Below, in pieces: positions 35,365 to 44,716 of a stretch of DNA of 64,000 nt. The translations under genes were made by a program, and so were the position numbers. Positions within the stretch are counted from its first letter, which is position 1. Every line of letters begins with the position of its first letter. The stretch is from NCBI GenBank assembly GCA_020638675.1, contig JACKID010000002.1, forward strand, positions 437,879 through 501,878, written 5' to 3'. This DNA is from Planctomycetota bacterium. Its GTDB lineage: Bacteria > Planctomycetota > UBA8742 > UBA2392. The notes below the pieces were generated by a model, which searched no databases, was not told the DNA's origin, and was given only the letters and a program-made list of their open reading frames with translations.

Positions 35365-36567
35365 ATGGGCCGATGGAAGAAAAAACTGCCGTTCCGCGAA
35401 CTCACCATCCCGGTGAAGATGGCCAAGGGCTGGCTGGCCAACCGTGGCAAGCGCATCACCCCCTTCCGCGAACTCGAAATCGAGCACGGCAGCCTGAAGC
35501 TGGTCCACGGCATCCCGCTCGTGCACGTGCGCGGCACGCCCCGAGAGATGGGCCGCGCGCTGGGCAACCTTGTCGGGCTACAGGCCGTCGAGACCTTCCA
35601 CAGCTACATGCAGATCTTCGCGCCGGATTTCGAAGGCGACCTGGTCCACGCGCGCGAAATGGAAAAGCGCCTGCCCGACTGGTTCATTGAAGAGATGCGC
35701 GGCTTCAGCGAATCGAGCGAGCTGACCTACGACGAAATGCTCGTCGGGCAGACCTTTCTCGACATCCACAAGGTCGCGGCCTGCAGCACGATTGCCGCGC
35801 ACGACAAGCTCACGCCCGACGGCGAAATCCTGATGGGGCGCAACCTCGACTTCCCCAGCCTCAACATCGCGCACGAGGCCAACATCGTCGTCGTGTACGA
35901 GCCCAACGACGCGCCGGGCTACGCCAGCGTGACATGGCCCGGGCTGCTCGGCGCGCTGACCGGCGTGAATACACACGGGCTCGCGCTGTCGATGATGCTC
36001 GTCTACGGCCACCAGAAAAACGAGCACCTGGACGGCCAGCCCTTCCCGCTGGTGTTCCGCCGCCTGCTGCACGAGTGCGCCTCGGTGCGCCAGGCGGATT
36101 CGCTGCTGCAGACCAAGCCGCACTGCACGGCGACCAACCTGATCCTCGCCGACGCCACCCGCACGGCCGCGCGCTTCCAGTTGCCGCCGCACGACGTGGT
36201 CGTCGAGTACACCAGCAAGGACAACCCGGCGACCGCGTGCACGAACCACTACCACGAGCGCCGCATCAAGAAATTCGCGTTCACCTGGTTCAGCAGCGCG
36301 GCGCGCTACTCCCGTCTGCGAAAGCGCATCGCGACGGGGCAGCAGATCGACGTGCAGGACATCAAGGACATGCTGCAGGCCACGGGCATTCCCAGCATCA
36401 ACCTGCAGCGCGTGATCATGCGACCGGAAAAACTCGGCATCGAGGTCAGCTTCGACAACAACGGAACCGGCCCCGGCCGATGGGTCCAGCTGCCCCGCGA
36501 GCTGCTGTTCCCGGGCATCACCGCGCCCGCGGGTGTGGAGTCACAGGCCACCGTCGAAGTGGCATGA
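35365..36567 (+). CDS. C45 peptidase / acyl-CoA:6-APA acyltransferase-like Ntn hydrolase
   Basis: 400 residues from ATG 35365, preferred because GGAG lies 6 nt before it; an in-frame ATG at 35353 is an alternative. The family signature is around Cys140 (AACSTIAAHDKLTP) followed by GEILMGRNLDFP, as in PF03417. In that family the Cys becomes the N-terminal nucleophile after self-cleavage and the enzyme cuts or transfers amide-linked acyl groups. The basic start (RWKKKLPFRE) has no signal peptide, so it is probably cytoplasmic. Its substrate is unknown. A good promoter lies just upstream. Confidence 0.8.
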   Translation: MGRWKKKLPFRELTIPVKMAKGWLANRGKRITPFRELEIEHGSLKLVHGIPLVHVRGTPREMGRALGNLVGLQAVETFHSYMQIFAPDFEGDLVHAREMEKRLPDWFIEEMRGFSESSELTYDEMLVGQTFLDIHKVAACSTIAAHDKLTPDGEILMGRNLDFPSLNIAHEANIVVVYEPNDAPGYASVTWPGLLGALTGVNTHGLALSMMLVYGHQKNEHLDGQPFPLVFRRLLHECASVRQADSLLQTKPHCTATNLILADATRTAARFQLPPHDVVVEYTSKDNPATACTNHYHERRIKKFAFTWFSSAARYSRLRKRIATGQQIDVQDIKDMLQATGIPSINLQRVIMRPEKLGIEVSFDNNGTGPGRWVQLPRELLFPGITAPAGVESQATVEVA

Positions 36568-36595
36568 CCGTGGCCGCGGTCTTATCCTCGGTGGC

Positions 36596-37060
36596 ATGAC
36601 CACGCGGAACTTCACTACCACGATCATCAGTGACGACGATTCGTCGATGTGCGCGATCGAGGTGCCGTTTGATCCGAAGGAGGTATTCGGCAAGGTTCGC
36701 GCGCCGGTCAAGGTGACCATCAACAGCCACACGTTCCGCAGCACGATTGCGCGCATGGGTGGGCAGACGTTCATCCCGCTGCGCCGCAGCAACCGCGAGG
36801 CCGCGAAAGTCGCCGGCGGTGAGCGCGTGCGCGTGACACTTGAGCTCGACACCGCGCCGCGCGTCGTGAAACCGCCGGCCGATTTCGCGAAAGCCCTGAA
36901 GGCCAAAGGCCCGGCGTGGCAGCGCTGGGGCGAGTTGAGCTACAGCCACCAGCGCGAGCACGTCCAGGCAATCGAGTCGGCCAGGAAGCCCGAAACCCGC
37001 GCGCGCCGCATTGCAAAGTCCGTTGAGATGCTGGCCAAAGCGAAGCCGAAAAAGCGCTAG
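36596..37060 (+). CDS. DUF1905 / YdeI-OmpD-associated family protein
   Basis: 154 residues from ATG 36596. The N-terminal part is a DUF1905 beta barrel (IEVPFDPKEVFGKVRAPVKV, then STIARMGGQTFIPLRRSNR). The C-terminal helical part with ELSYSHQREHVQAIESARKPETRARRI is the YdeI/OmdA motif. Such two-domain proteins are common and uncharacterised, suspected to bind small molecules or act in stress. The last 4 bases overlap the convergent cyclase gene. It follows the C45 gene by 28 bases and is probably co-transcribed with it. Confidence 0.85.
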   Translation: MTTRNFTTTIISDDDSSMCAIEVPFDPKEVFGKVRAPVKVTINSHTFRSTIARMGGQTFIPLRRSNREAAKVAGGERVRVTLELDTAPRVVKPPADFAKALKAKGPAWQRWGELSYSHQREHVQAIESARKPETRARRIAKSVEMLAKAKPKKR

Positions 37061-40000
37061 CCGGTACCCGCGATGCGCCGGGCCAGTTCCAGCGCGTCAC
37101 TGATCCCTTTGCTCAGCCACAGCTTGCCGGCCTCCTGGAACCCGATCACGCGGGCGGCCTGCTTGCGGGCGCCATCGAGGTCGCCGCGCCGCTCCAGCAC
37201 CTCGGCCAGAGTGGCGGCGTAGTAGGCTTCATTGCCGTAGTCTTCCAGCCCGCCCTTTTCGAACTCCGCGACTGCGAGGCGAAGCAATTCCTCCGCCTTC
37301 TCGTCTTCGCCGTGAATGGCCCGAGCGCGGCCTTCGCCGCCGTTGACGCTGCGCAACTGGCCGGGAGTGGTCGCGAGCGTGCGGGCCTCGGCGTACGCCG
37401 CAAACCCGGCCTCCTTGTCACCGCAGAAGCACTCGAAGTGCCCCAGGTTGCAGAGGTCCGGCACCATCTTCTCGACCTGGATCTTCACGATCCGGTTGTA
37501 TTTCACCGCCAGGCGCCAGTACTTCAGCGCGTTGGGCGGGTCGTTCATCGCGTCGTGCCAGTGCGCCCACTGGCCGTAGTGGTCGGCGATCAGCCACGGC
37601 GCGTTGATCTCGAGCGAGGTTTTCAGCGCTTCCTCGAGGTAGGGGCGCGCATCTTCAGGCCGATGAAGCCGCTGGGTCACCAGCATGCCCATGTTGCCGA
37701 GAGAGGTTGCAATCCCGTGCTTGTGGCCGGTTTCGCGGTTGATTGCGACGGCTTTCTCGTAGCACTCCATGGCCTGCTCGTAGTCCCCGAGCATCTGGTA
37801 CTGCGCCCCGGCGTTGGCAATCATCCGCGCGTAGCCGGTCCGGTTTCCGAGCCGCTTGAATACGTCGCGCGCCTGCGCGTAGGTCTCGAGGGCTTCGTGT
37901 CTGCGGTCAAGGCGCCCCAGCATCAACCCGAGATTCGAGAGGTGGTTCGCGCCGCCCGACACGTCGCCGATCTCCTGCGCCAGCTCGTTCGCCTTCTGGA
38001 AGTACTCCACGCCCTCGGCGTAGCGCCCGCGCGGGAAGCCCATGATGCCCATCGACGCCAGCGCCTGGCTGCGGATCAGCATCCCGCCGTCCTGCTCGGC
38101 CAGCTCCAGCGCCTTCGCAGCCTGCGCGTCCGCTTCGTCGAAGCGCGCCACCAGCCAGTAGGCGTGCGACAACTGCCTGTGCGCCGCCGAACGCAACTCG
38201 GCCGACTGCCCGGCGCACAACTCGATCGCCTGCTCGGCCGCGGCGATCATCGGCTCGTAGGTGCTGACTTCGTAGAACGAGCGCGACTGCGCCACCAGCA
38301 GACGGATCTTGCGCTCGACGTCTTCGGCTGCGGCAACGCCGGCTGCCAGCAGGCGCTCACGGATCGAGACCGGGCCGCGCGTCATCAGCAGCTCGGACAT
38401 TCCGAGCGCGAGCCGCGAGACAGCCTCCTTGTCGCCCGCCTTCTCCGCGCGCTCGAAGGCCGCGTACAGGTTGGCGCGCTCGTCGTCGAGCCGCTCCAGC
38501 ATCTCCAGCTCGGCTTCCGTGTGGTTGCTCTCGGCCCACAGCTCCGCGTACTCGACGTAGTGCTGTGTGTGGCGACGCCCGAGTTCCTCGAGATCGTCGA
38601 ACTTGCGCAGCCGGTTTTCGCCGAAGTCGTGGATCGGCTTGTACATGGCGAAGCGCGTTTCGAATTCGCCCTCTAGCGTGCGGAGCAGGCTCTTCTCGCG
38701 CAGGCTCTGCAGCGCGTCGAGCACGTCCGGCGCGTTGTCGAAGGCGCTCAGGTCCACTACCTGCTCGGCGGCCTCGAGCAGGAAGCCGTCCTGGAACACG
38801 CAGGTCTGCAGGAACGCGCTGCGCTCCCATTCGTTGAGCAGGTCAAAGCTCCACTCCAGCGCGTCGTACAGCGTGCGCTGGCGCATGCCGGTGTCGCGCC
38901 GGTTGGATTTCAGCAGCTCGAACTTCTTCTCAAGACGCTTCACGATCTGTGCGGGCTTCATCAGCTTCACGCGCGAAGCCGCCAGCTCGACGGCAAGCGG
39001 GATGCCTTCGAGGTCGGCGCAAATGCGCGCGACGTCGGGCGCGTTCTTGTCATCGAGGCGGAAGCGTTTGTCTGCTTCTTGTGCACGGGCGAGGAACAGC
39101 GCGACCGACTCGAACTTCAGCAGCTCGTCGACCGGCGCGTCCGGGTTGTCGGGCGCGGCCATCGGGCTGAGCTCGAATTCGCGCTCGCCTTCCAGCCCCA
39201 GCACGGCCCGCGTGGTGACCATGAACGTCACCTGCGGCGCACGGCGGCGCCATTCCCCCACCAGCCTGTCGGAGTCCGAAGCAAGCTGCTCGAAGTTGTC
39301 GAGAATCAGCAGCAGCGGCTTGCGGTATTGCAGCACGTTGCCGACGGCGTCGCGCGCGTCGTCCTTGCCGGTGAGCCGCACGCCGAGCGCCGTGGCGACT
39401 TCGCCCGCGGCTTCGCCGGCCTCGCGGCAGGCGCTCAGGTCCGCGAACCAGACGCCGCCTTCATAGCGATCCAGCACCTCGCTGCCGACGCGCAGTGCCA
39501 GACGCGTCTTGCCGGTACCGCCGGGGCCGACAAGCGTGATGACGCCCGGCCGCTGCTCGGCCTCCAGGTCTGCGTGTTTCAGCAGCTTCGTCTGCGCTGA
39601 CGATTCCGTCGCGCGCGGCGCCAGCAGCGCTGTCAGCTCCTCCACTTCGCGTTCGCGCCCGATGAACGTGCTGCTCTGCGCGGGCAGGTTGGTCTGCTGC
39701 GCCGTCGCGGTCTGCAAGGGCGCGAACGTGCGGTCGGCCATGCTGGACGGCAGCAACTGGTGCAGCCTCTCCGGGCGCTCGAGGCCTTTCAGCAGGTGCT
39801 CGCCGAGGTCCGTGATGACGGCTTCGCCCAGCCCGTCCATGGCGGCGTTGCGCGTGGATTCGGACAGCAGGATCTGTCCGCCGTGGCCCGCACTGGCGAC
39901 GCGCGCCGCGCGATTGACGACCGGGCCGAAGTAGTCGGTGCGCCCATCGGGGTCTTTGCCGACGATCGGCTCACCGCTGTGCATGCCCATGCGCACCAGG

Positions 40001-40275
40001 ATCTTGCCGACGCGGTCGTTCCAGGGCTCGGCGTCGAGCGCAAGCTGGGCGCGCAGCGCGAACTGCACGGCATCGCCGGCGCGCGCGAACGCGATCATGA
40101 ACGCGTCGCCCTCGGTCTTGACCTCGAAGCCCGCGTGCGCGACCAGGTGCTCGCGCATGATTTCGTTGTGGCGCTTGAGGCAGCTTTCAAAGTCGGCGCC
40201 GTGCCGCTCCCACAGACGCGTGGAGTTCTCGATGTCGGTAAACACGATGGTTACGGTGCCCGTCGGCGCGCTCAT
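37057..40275 (-). CDS. Class III nucleotidyl cyclase + AAA/NB-ARC-like ATPase + TPR regulator
   Basis: 1072 residues. The cyclase domain (about 6-175) has the metal-binding Asp14 (FTDIENST) and Asp57 (KTEGDAF) and the transition-state pair Asn121/Arg125 (GPVVNRAARVA). The STAND-type ATPase that follows has FIGREREVEEL (about 204-214), Walker A GPGGTGKT (250-257) and Walker B LLLILDNFEQL. The C-terminal half is TPR repeats. Domain order matches the large cyclase-ATPase-TPR proteins of actinobacteria and myxobacteria. It may make cAMP in response to a ligand or partner bound by the TPR part. Nothing indicates a missing catalytic residue. Confidence 0.88.
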   Translation of the reverse strand: MSAPTGTVTIVFTDIENSTRLWERHGADFESCLKRHNEIMREHLVAHAGFEVKTEGDAFMIAFARAGDAVQFALRAQLALDAEPWNDRVGKILVRMGMHSGEPIVGKDPDGRTDYFGPVVNRAARVASAGHGGQILLSESTRNAAMDGLGEAVITDLGEHLLKGLERPERLHQLLPSSMADRTFAPLQTATAQQTNLPAQSSTFIGREREVEELTALLAPRATESSAQTKLLKHADLEAEQRPGVITLVGPGGTGKTRLALRVGSEVLDRYEGGVWFADLSACREAGEAAGEVATALGVRLTGKDDARDAVGNVLQYRKPLLLILDNFEQLASDSDRLVGEWRRRAPQVTFMVTTRAVLGLEGEREFELSPMAAPDNPDAPVDELLKFESVALFLARAQEADKRFRLDDKNAPDVARICADLEGIPLAVELAASRVKLMKPAQIVKRLEKKFELLKSNRRDTGMRQRTLYDALEWSFDLLNEWERSAFLQTCVFQDGFLLEAAEQVVDLSAFDNAPDVLDALQSLREKSLLRTLEGEFETRFAMYKPIHDFGENRLRKFDDLEELGRRHTQHYVEYAELWAESNHTEAELEMLERLDDERANLYAAFERAEKAGDKEAVSRLALGMSELLMTRGPVSIRERLLAAGVAAAEDVERKIRLLVAQSRSFYEVSTYEPMIAAAEQAIELCAGQSAELRSAAHRQLSHAYWLVARFDEADAQAAKALELAEQDGGMLIRSQALASMGIMGFPRGRYAEGVEYFQKANELAQEIGDVSGGANHLSNLGLMLGRLDRRHEALETYAQARDVFKRLGNRTGYARMIANAGAQYQMLGDYEQAMECYEKAVAINRETGHKHGIATSLGNMGMLVTQRLHRPEDARPYLEEALKTSLEINAPWLIADHYGQWAHWHDAMNDPPNALKYWRLAVKYNRIVKIQVEKMVPDLCNLGHFECFCGDKEAGFAAYAEARTLATTPGQLRSVNGGEGRARAIHGEDEKAEELLRLAVAEFEKGGLEDYGNEAYYAATLAEVLERRGDLDGARKQAARVIGFQEAGKLWLSKGISDALELARRIAGTG

Positions 40276-40305
40276 GCGGCCACTATAGCCAACAACCGCA
40301 CGTGG

Positions 40306-41079
40306 TCATGGCCCCGGCTTGCGCCCGACGAGATACAAATCGCTGCACCAGCCGGCGCGCAGGCGCAGTGGCAGGTCGAACACGGCCGTCATGGCTCGCA
40401 CCAGCCCGTTCGGGCTGAGGCGCCCTTGCCAGTTGCGCCCGAAGATGTGCACTGCTTCCAGCTTCAGGTCGCGCGCGATGTAGCGCAGGTCGCGCGCGTC
40501 GGGCTCGCGCACGTGGCCGCGGAAGACGGGCTCAACGTACCACTCCTGCATGCTGGACCACTTGCCGCGCCCAAAGGGCACGGTCAGGCGCTTCCGCATG
40601 TTGACGGCGTTGGGCACGCCGAGGATGAACCAGCCGCCGGGCTTGAGCGCTTCCATCAATTGGGCAAACAGCTTGCGCGGCGAGTGATGCCAGTGCTCCA
40701 TGCTGTCGAAGCTGGTCACGGCGTCGAGGCTGGCGGGCTCGAACTCGACGCCTTCGGCAATCACGTCGCGCGATATCACTTCGACACCTAGCTTGCGGTG
40801 CGGCTCCAGCGCTGCCTCCCCGTGCGCCGTGTTCACCGAATCGCGGAAGTCATCCACCAGCACGGACTGCAGCCCGAATGCCCGCGCGCCGATCGAGAAC
40901 AGCCCGACACCACCTCCGATGTCCGCCACTCGCCCGCCCGGCACTCGCCGCAGCAGCAGGCTCAAATGGAACGAAATGCGCGCGACGTCGGCCTGCTGGC
41001 CTGCCTGCAACGCCTGAGGATAAGCCTCCACGAGTTCATGCAGGCGGCGGGCGATGTCGGATCTGGTTGGGGTGGTCAT
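40306..41079 (-). CDS. SAM-dependent class I methyltransferase
   Basis: 257 residues from ATG 41077-41079; two longer in-frame starts exist (41094 and 41157) without a ribosome binding site. Motif I VADIGGGVGLFSIGA, an acidic end of strand two (VLVDDF), and LDAVTSFDSMEHWHHSP with LMEALKPGGWFILGVP are the methyltransferase_11/23-type signature. The substrate is unknown; proteins of this type act in polyketide, lipid or glycan methylation. It sits 30 bases downstream of the cyclase start on the same strand, so it is upstream of and probably co-transcribed with the cyclase. Confidence 0.8.
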   Translation of the reverse strand: MTTPTRSDIARRLHELVEAYPQALQAGQQADVARISFHLSLLLRRVPGGRVADIGGGVGLFSIGARAFGLQSVLVDDFRDSVNTAHGEAALEPHRKLGVEVISRDVIAEGVEFEPASLDAVTSFDSMEHWHHSPRKLFAQLMEALKPGGWFILGVPNAVNMRKRLTVPFGRGKWSSMQEWYVEPVFRGHVREPDARDLRYIARDLKLEAVHIFGRNWQGRLSPNGLVRAMTAVFDLPLRLRAGWCSDLYLVGRKPGP

Positions 41080-41308
41080 GAACGGGCGAATCATAGCGCA
41101 GGTGCGCCGCCCAGACAGGTCCCATCGCGGCGACACTAATACTTCATTTTGTTGCATTCTAGGCCACGACCACGGCGAACTTTCTGGAATGTTTGTGTGC
41201 GTTCGGGTCGTTTACTATCCGATGCGTAAGTTTTTTGCACCATACGCACAGTTTGCATGGTATGGTTTGTGCAATTGATCTGGGGCGTCACAAAGGGGGG
41301 CCCTGGCC
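41080..41308. other. Divergent intergenic region with inverted motif
   Basis: About 230 bases between a leftward methyltransferase gene and a rightward PilX-like gene. Bases near 41236-41275 hold TTGCACCATAC and its imperfect inverted copy GGTATGGTTTGTGCAA, a possible operator close to the pilus-like gene. No clear gene. Confidence 0.4.
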
Positions 41309-42790
41309 ATGAAAACTCTCATGAACAACCGCAAGTCTCGCAAGGGTGCAATTCTCGGGGCGGCCATCTTCCTGATGGCGCTGGTCACCATCGCCGGCGG
41401 CGCGCTGCTTTCGATGTCCGCGATTACCCGACTGAACATCAGCCGGTCCGGCGCGGACGTTCGCCTGCTGATCGCGGCCGAGGCCGGGATTGAATCCGTG
41501 CGGGGTCGCTTCACGCTGATTCCGGGTGTGCAGGACAACTGGGACGCCCTGATTCCCACCGGCAACTGGAACAACCTCGGCGGCCCGATGATCATCAACG
41601 GGCTGAAGGTGCAGGCCCAGGCCAAGCCCACCGGGTTGGCCGGCGCCACCCAGGCGCGCATCCGCGCCATAGCCTACGGAGCCAGCAAGAGCCGCGTCGT
41701 TGAGTACATCATCCAGCCCGCGAACTTCGCCGACTATGCCCTCTACTTCGGGTCGCCGAACACCGTGGGCATCGGCGACAACTTCAAGATGGTCGGCAAC
41801 TTCTACAGCAAGGGCCACGTCAACCTCGGCAACGGCAGCGGCATCGAGTTCTTCGGCAACGTCGACACCACCGGCAAGGTAATGAACTACGTCGACTACG
41901 CCTACAACTTCAAGAAAGGGTTCACCGAGTACGCTCCGGACGTGACCATCCCGCCCGCCGCCTACGGGCTCGACGTGATGCGCAACGCGGCCGCCGCAAC
42001 GAGCACGCTGTTCTATGGCAACACGCTTTCGATCCAGCTGATCGGCCAGCAGTTCAAGCGCACCTACAAGTACCGCTACACCGGCACCGGCTACAACTAC
42101 AACCACAACCACTACACTACGCTGACTGAGACGCTGGACATCCCCGACAACAGCGTGATCTACATCGACAGCAGCAGCCCGCCCGCCGGTGTGGACACCT
42201 ACAGCGGCTCCGCCAACCGCGCCAACCAGGCGCAGAACGGCAGCGTCGACTTGTGGGGTGTGCTGAGCTATTCGCGCGTCACGGTCGCGGCCGAAGTGGA
42301 CGTGCAGGTCACCGACAACATCAGCTACCAGTCGCTGTTGAGCCAGCCCGACTACCGCCGCTTCACGCAGAAGAAGAAGAGTGGAGCCCTCGGCTATCGC
42401 GAGATGCTGGGCGTGGTGTCTGCCAACGACGTGAACTTCATGACCGCGAACTGGAGCGCGCTGGCGTCCAGCGCCAAGGTCACCGACGACTCCGGCCTGA
42501 CACCCCCGGACACCGGGCACGAGTACTACCAGTACAGCCTCGACGGCGTGTACATGGGCGTGAAGAAGGCGCGGCGCGGCAACAACGCGGCCGGCAACAA
42601 CAAGGAACTCTGGGTGTGCGGCGGCATCATCAACGGCGACCACCCGAGCACCGAGTTGTCGAGCAACTTCGACCGCCGCAACTACGACACCGACTATCGC
42701 CTTCAGACCACCACCCCTCCTTACTTCCTGAAGGCCTACGGCGAATCCGCCAACATGATCGTCGGTACCTGGCGCACCTACGAGCTGTAA
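41309..42790 (+). CDS. PilX/DUF4900-like type IV pilus-associated protein
   Basis: 493 residues. The start (RKSRKGAILGAAIFLMALVTIAGGALLSM, in two overlapping parts) is the basic-Gly-hydrophobic N terminus of PilX-type minor pilin-like proteins, followed by the ITRLNISRSGADVRLLIAAEAG helix that carries the usual Glu. The rest is a beta-rich domain with Tyr/Asn-rich segments (YNYNHNHYTT) typical of DUF4900-like exported proteins. Likely role: a membrane-tethered accessory of a type IV pilus or type II secretion system. No pilus operon adjoins it; the secretin at 51627-53747 is the only related gene in the window. An AAAGGGGGG run lies about 12 nt upstream. Confidence 0.65.
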   Translation: MKTLMNNRKSRKGAILGAAIFLMALVTIAGGALLSMSAITRLNISRSGADVRLLIAAEAGIESVRGRFTLIPGVQDNWDALIPTGNWNNLGGPMIINGLKVQAQAKPTGLAGATQARIRAIAYGASKSRVVEYIIQPANFADYALYFGSPNTVGIGDNFKMVGNFYSKGHVNLGNGSGIEFFGNVDTTGKVMNYVDYAYNFKKGFTEYAPDVTIPPAAYGLDVMRNAAAATSTLFYGNTLSIQLIGQQFKRTYKYRYTGTGYNYNHNHYTTLTETLDIPDNSVIYIDSSSPPAGVDTYSGSANRANQAQNGSVDLWGVLSYSRVTVAAEVDVQVTDNISYQSLLSQPDYRRFTQKKKSGALGYREMLGVVSANDVNFMTANWSALASSAKVTDDSGLTPPDTGHEYYQYSLDGVYMGVKKARRGNNAAGNNKELWVCGGIINGDHPSTELSSNFDRRNYDTDYRLQTTTPPYFLKAYGESANMIVGTWRTYEL

Positions 42791-42815
42791 GCCTTGCCCG
42801 AAGCGCAGGTAAACG

Positions 42816-42847
42816 ACAACGCGCCGGGGATCACCCCGGCGCGTTGT
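42816..42847. terminator. Bidirectional hairpin terminator
   Basis: Perfect 14-bp arms ACAACGCGCCGGGG (42816-42829) and CCCCGGCGCGTTGT (42834-42847), loop ATCA, located between the convergent PilX-like and FG-GAP genes. Confidence 0.85.
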
Positions 42848-42860
42848 ATCTGGGACGACT

Positions 42861-44552
42861 CTAGTTGCCCGTCTTGGGCTCGTTCGCCTTGGCCTTGTAC
42901 AGCCAGACGTGACCGCCCGAAACGTAGGGCACCTTGTACTTGGCCAGGCGTTCGTTGATCCTGGCCATGTCCTTGTAGTACTTGTCCATGAATGCCTTGC
43001 GCTCCGGCTCGGCCAGCATGTCGCGCCACAGCTTGGCCTGCTCTTCCTTGCTGAGGGCCGGATCGGCGGCCTTGACCGCGGCGTCGTACTCTTCGCGGTA
43101 CTTGCTGTAGGTTTCGCTGAACGTCTCCTGCAGCGCGGACTGCTCGCTCATGGCTGCCTTGTAGTCGGCCTTTTCTTCGGCAGTGAGGTCCGTGCGCATC
43201 TGGCCGCCGCTGGAGAAGCGGTCGCCCAGGATGATGTCCAGGCGCCCGTCGCCGTTGACGTCGGTGATCCACATGCGCGTGCTGCCGGTCGGGCCTGCGG
43301 GCTGCTTCGGCTCTGCGATCAGCTTCAGGACTTCGTTGTACCCGTCCAGGTCGCGCAGCAGGTCCATGTCCGGGTCGCCTTCCATGTGCTGCGTCCCGGT
43401 CCAGCCGTGCTTGATTGCCACGGCGAGAGCCTTCAGCGTCTTCTCAATCTGCTGCTTCTGCGCGTCGCCTTCCATGGTGGACGCGCGGCGCGAGTAGGCG
43501 CAGGCGAGGTGGTAATAGGCATCCGGCACCTTCGGCTCGGAGTCGATCAGCTTCTGGAAGGCCGCTTCGCCTTCGTCGAACTTGCCTTCCTCAAGCAGCG
43601 CATACGCATCATTGATGCCCTTGGTGTACCCGGCGCTGCCGCGCGGTGTCTTGTTGCTCTGCCCGGCGGGCGCGATCAGCGTCTGGAACGCGCTCAGCTT
43701 CGGCGCACCGGGCTTGCCGGCGCCGGCCGTGTTTTCGGCCCACACGACGTCGCCCGATGAGCTGGATGCAACCAGGTCAAGGTCGCCGTCGCCGTCCCAG
43801 TCGATCACGAACGGGTCGCTGTGCACGCCGCTGACTTTCAGCGCGTCGCCGTTGGCGTTCTTGAGCTCGACGGCCGCGGGCTGGAACTTGCCCTTGCCCT
43901 CGCCGGTGAAGACGTAGAACGTGCCTTTGAAGTTGCCGCTGACGATGTCGAGGTCGCCGTCGCCGTCCCAATCCACGGCGAAGGGGCGGGTGCAGATGTT
44001 CTCGGTGAGTTCGCTGTCGCGGCTGTCGAACTTGCTGTGCACGCACAGCAGTTTGCCGTCGGTGCCCGTCAGCTCAGCCGGCTTGGCGAACTTGCCTTCG
44101 CCCTGTCCCCTCAGGACCCAGAAAGAGCCGACCATGTCGTCGTGGCCGCTTTGCGAGTAGCAGCCGGAGAGGATGTCGTTGATGCCGTCCGCGTCGAGAT
44201 CCACTACCTGTGGAGTCGAGCTGGTGCATCACCATACGCCGGGAACGACCGCGTCTTCGCCGTCCGCTTGCAGGAACTGCTGCCTGGCGAACTTGAGCGT
44301 GCCGTCGTCGGACTTCAGGCCCTTGTAGAAATTGATCTTGCCGCTCTTGAACTGGCCGACCAGCAGATCGCGCACGCCGTCGCCGTCGATGTCGGCAAGG
44401 CAGGGCGCGGCATAGCCCGGTGCCTCGGTCAGTATGGCCTCGCCGCCGGCCGTGAGCAGCTCCGGCGCTTCGAACTCATAAGTGTCGGACGCGCTGAGTG
44501 CGGAGGCACCAAGCAGCACTGCAACCGATCCAAGCCCAGTCAGCAATCTCAT
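42861..44552 (-). CDS. FG-GAP/VCBS repeat secreted protein, candidate selenoprotein (in-frame UGA)
   Basis: 563 codons from ATG 44550-44552, counting one in-frame TGA at 44229-44231 (codon 108) as selenocysteine. The first part has the signal peptide (MRLLTGLGSVAVLLGAS...) and one FG-GAP unit (DIDGDGVRDLLVG). The UGA falls in VVPGVW-U-CTSSTP, and the frame then runs another 455 codons without a stop through further FG-GAP units (DLDADGIND, DWDGDGDLD twice, DVNGDGRLD), a TPR-like part and a charged helical tail. The downstream part has no signal peptide and no ribosome binding site at GTG 44204, so independent translation is unlikely. A SECIS-like hairpin follows the UGA. Alternative: a nonsense mutation. 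FG-GAP proteins form beta propellers outside the cell. Confidence 0.7.
44194..44219 (-). promoter_or_regulatory. Candidate bacterial SECIS element
   Basis: In the mRNA the UGA (44231-44229) is followed after 14 nt by a perfect 5-bp stem UCCAC/GUGGA with loop AGGUA (44214-44200), extended by UCGA/UCGA with a small internal loop. The GGU lies at +21 to +23 after the UGA. The fdhF SECIS of E. coli, as I recall it, has an AGGU loop at nearly the same distance. Confidence 0.6.
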
Positions 44553-44716
44553 CTATCACTCCCGAATAGGATCCACCGCAACCAGTAAGAGGAACAGTCT
44601 AAGGTGTTATTACTACGGACTGCCAACACGAACCGCCGACAGTTTTTGGCCCCGTCCGGGGCATTTACTTTCAGCGAATGAGTCCAGGCGCTGCAGTCGC
44701 CCGCTCAAAGGCAACT

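Noticed and set aside
44204..44552. Two separate genes split at the TGA in the FG-GAP gene
   Set aside because: The downstream part has no signal peptide or ribosome binding site, and the frame and repeat pattern continue across the TGA.
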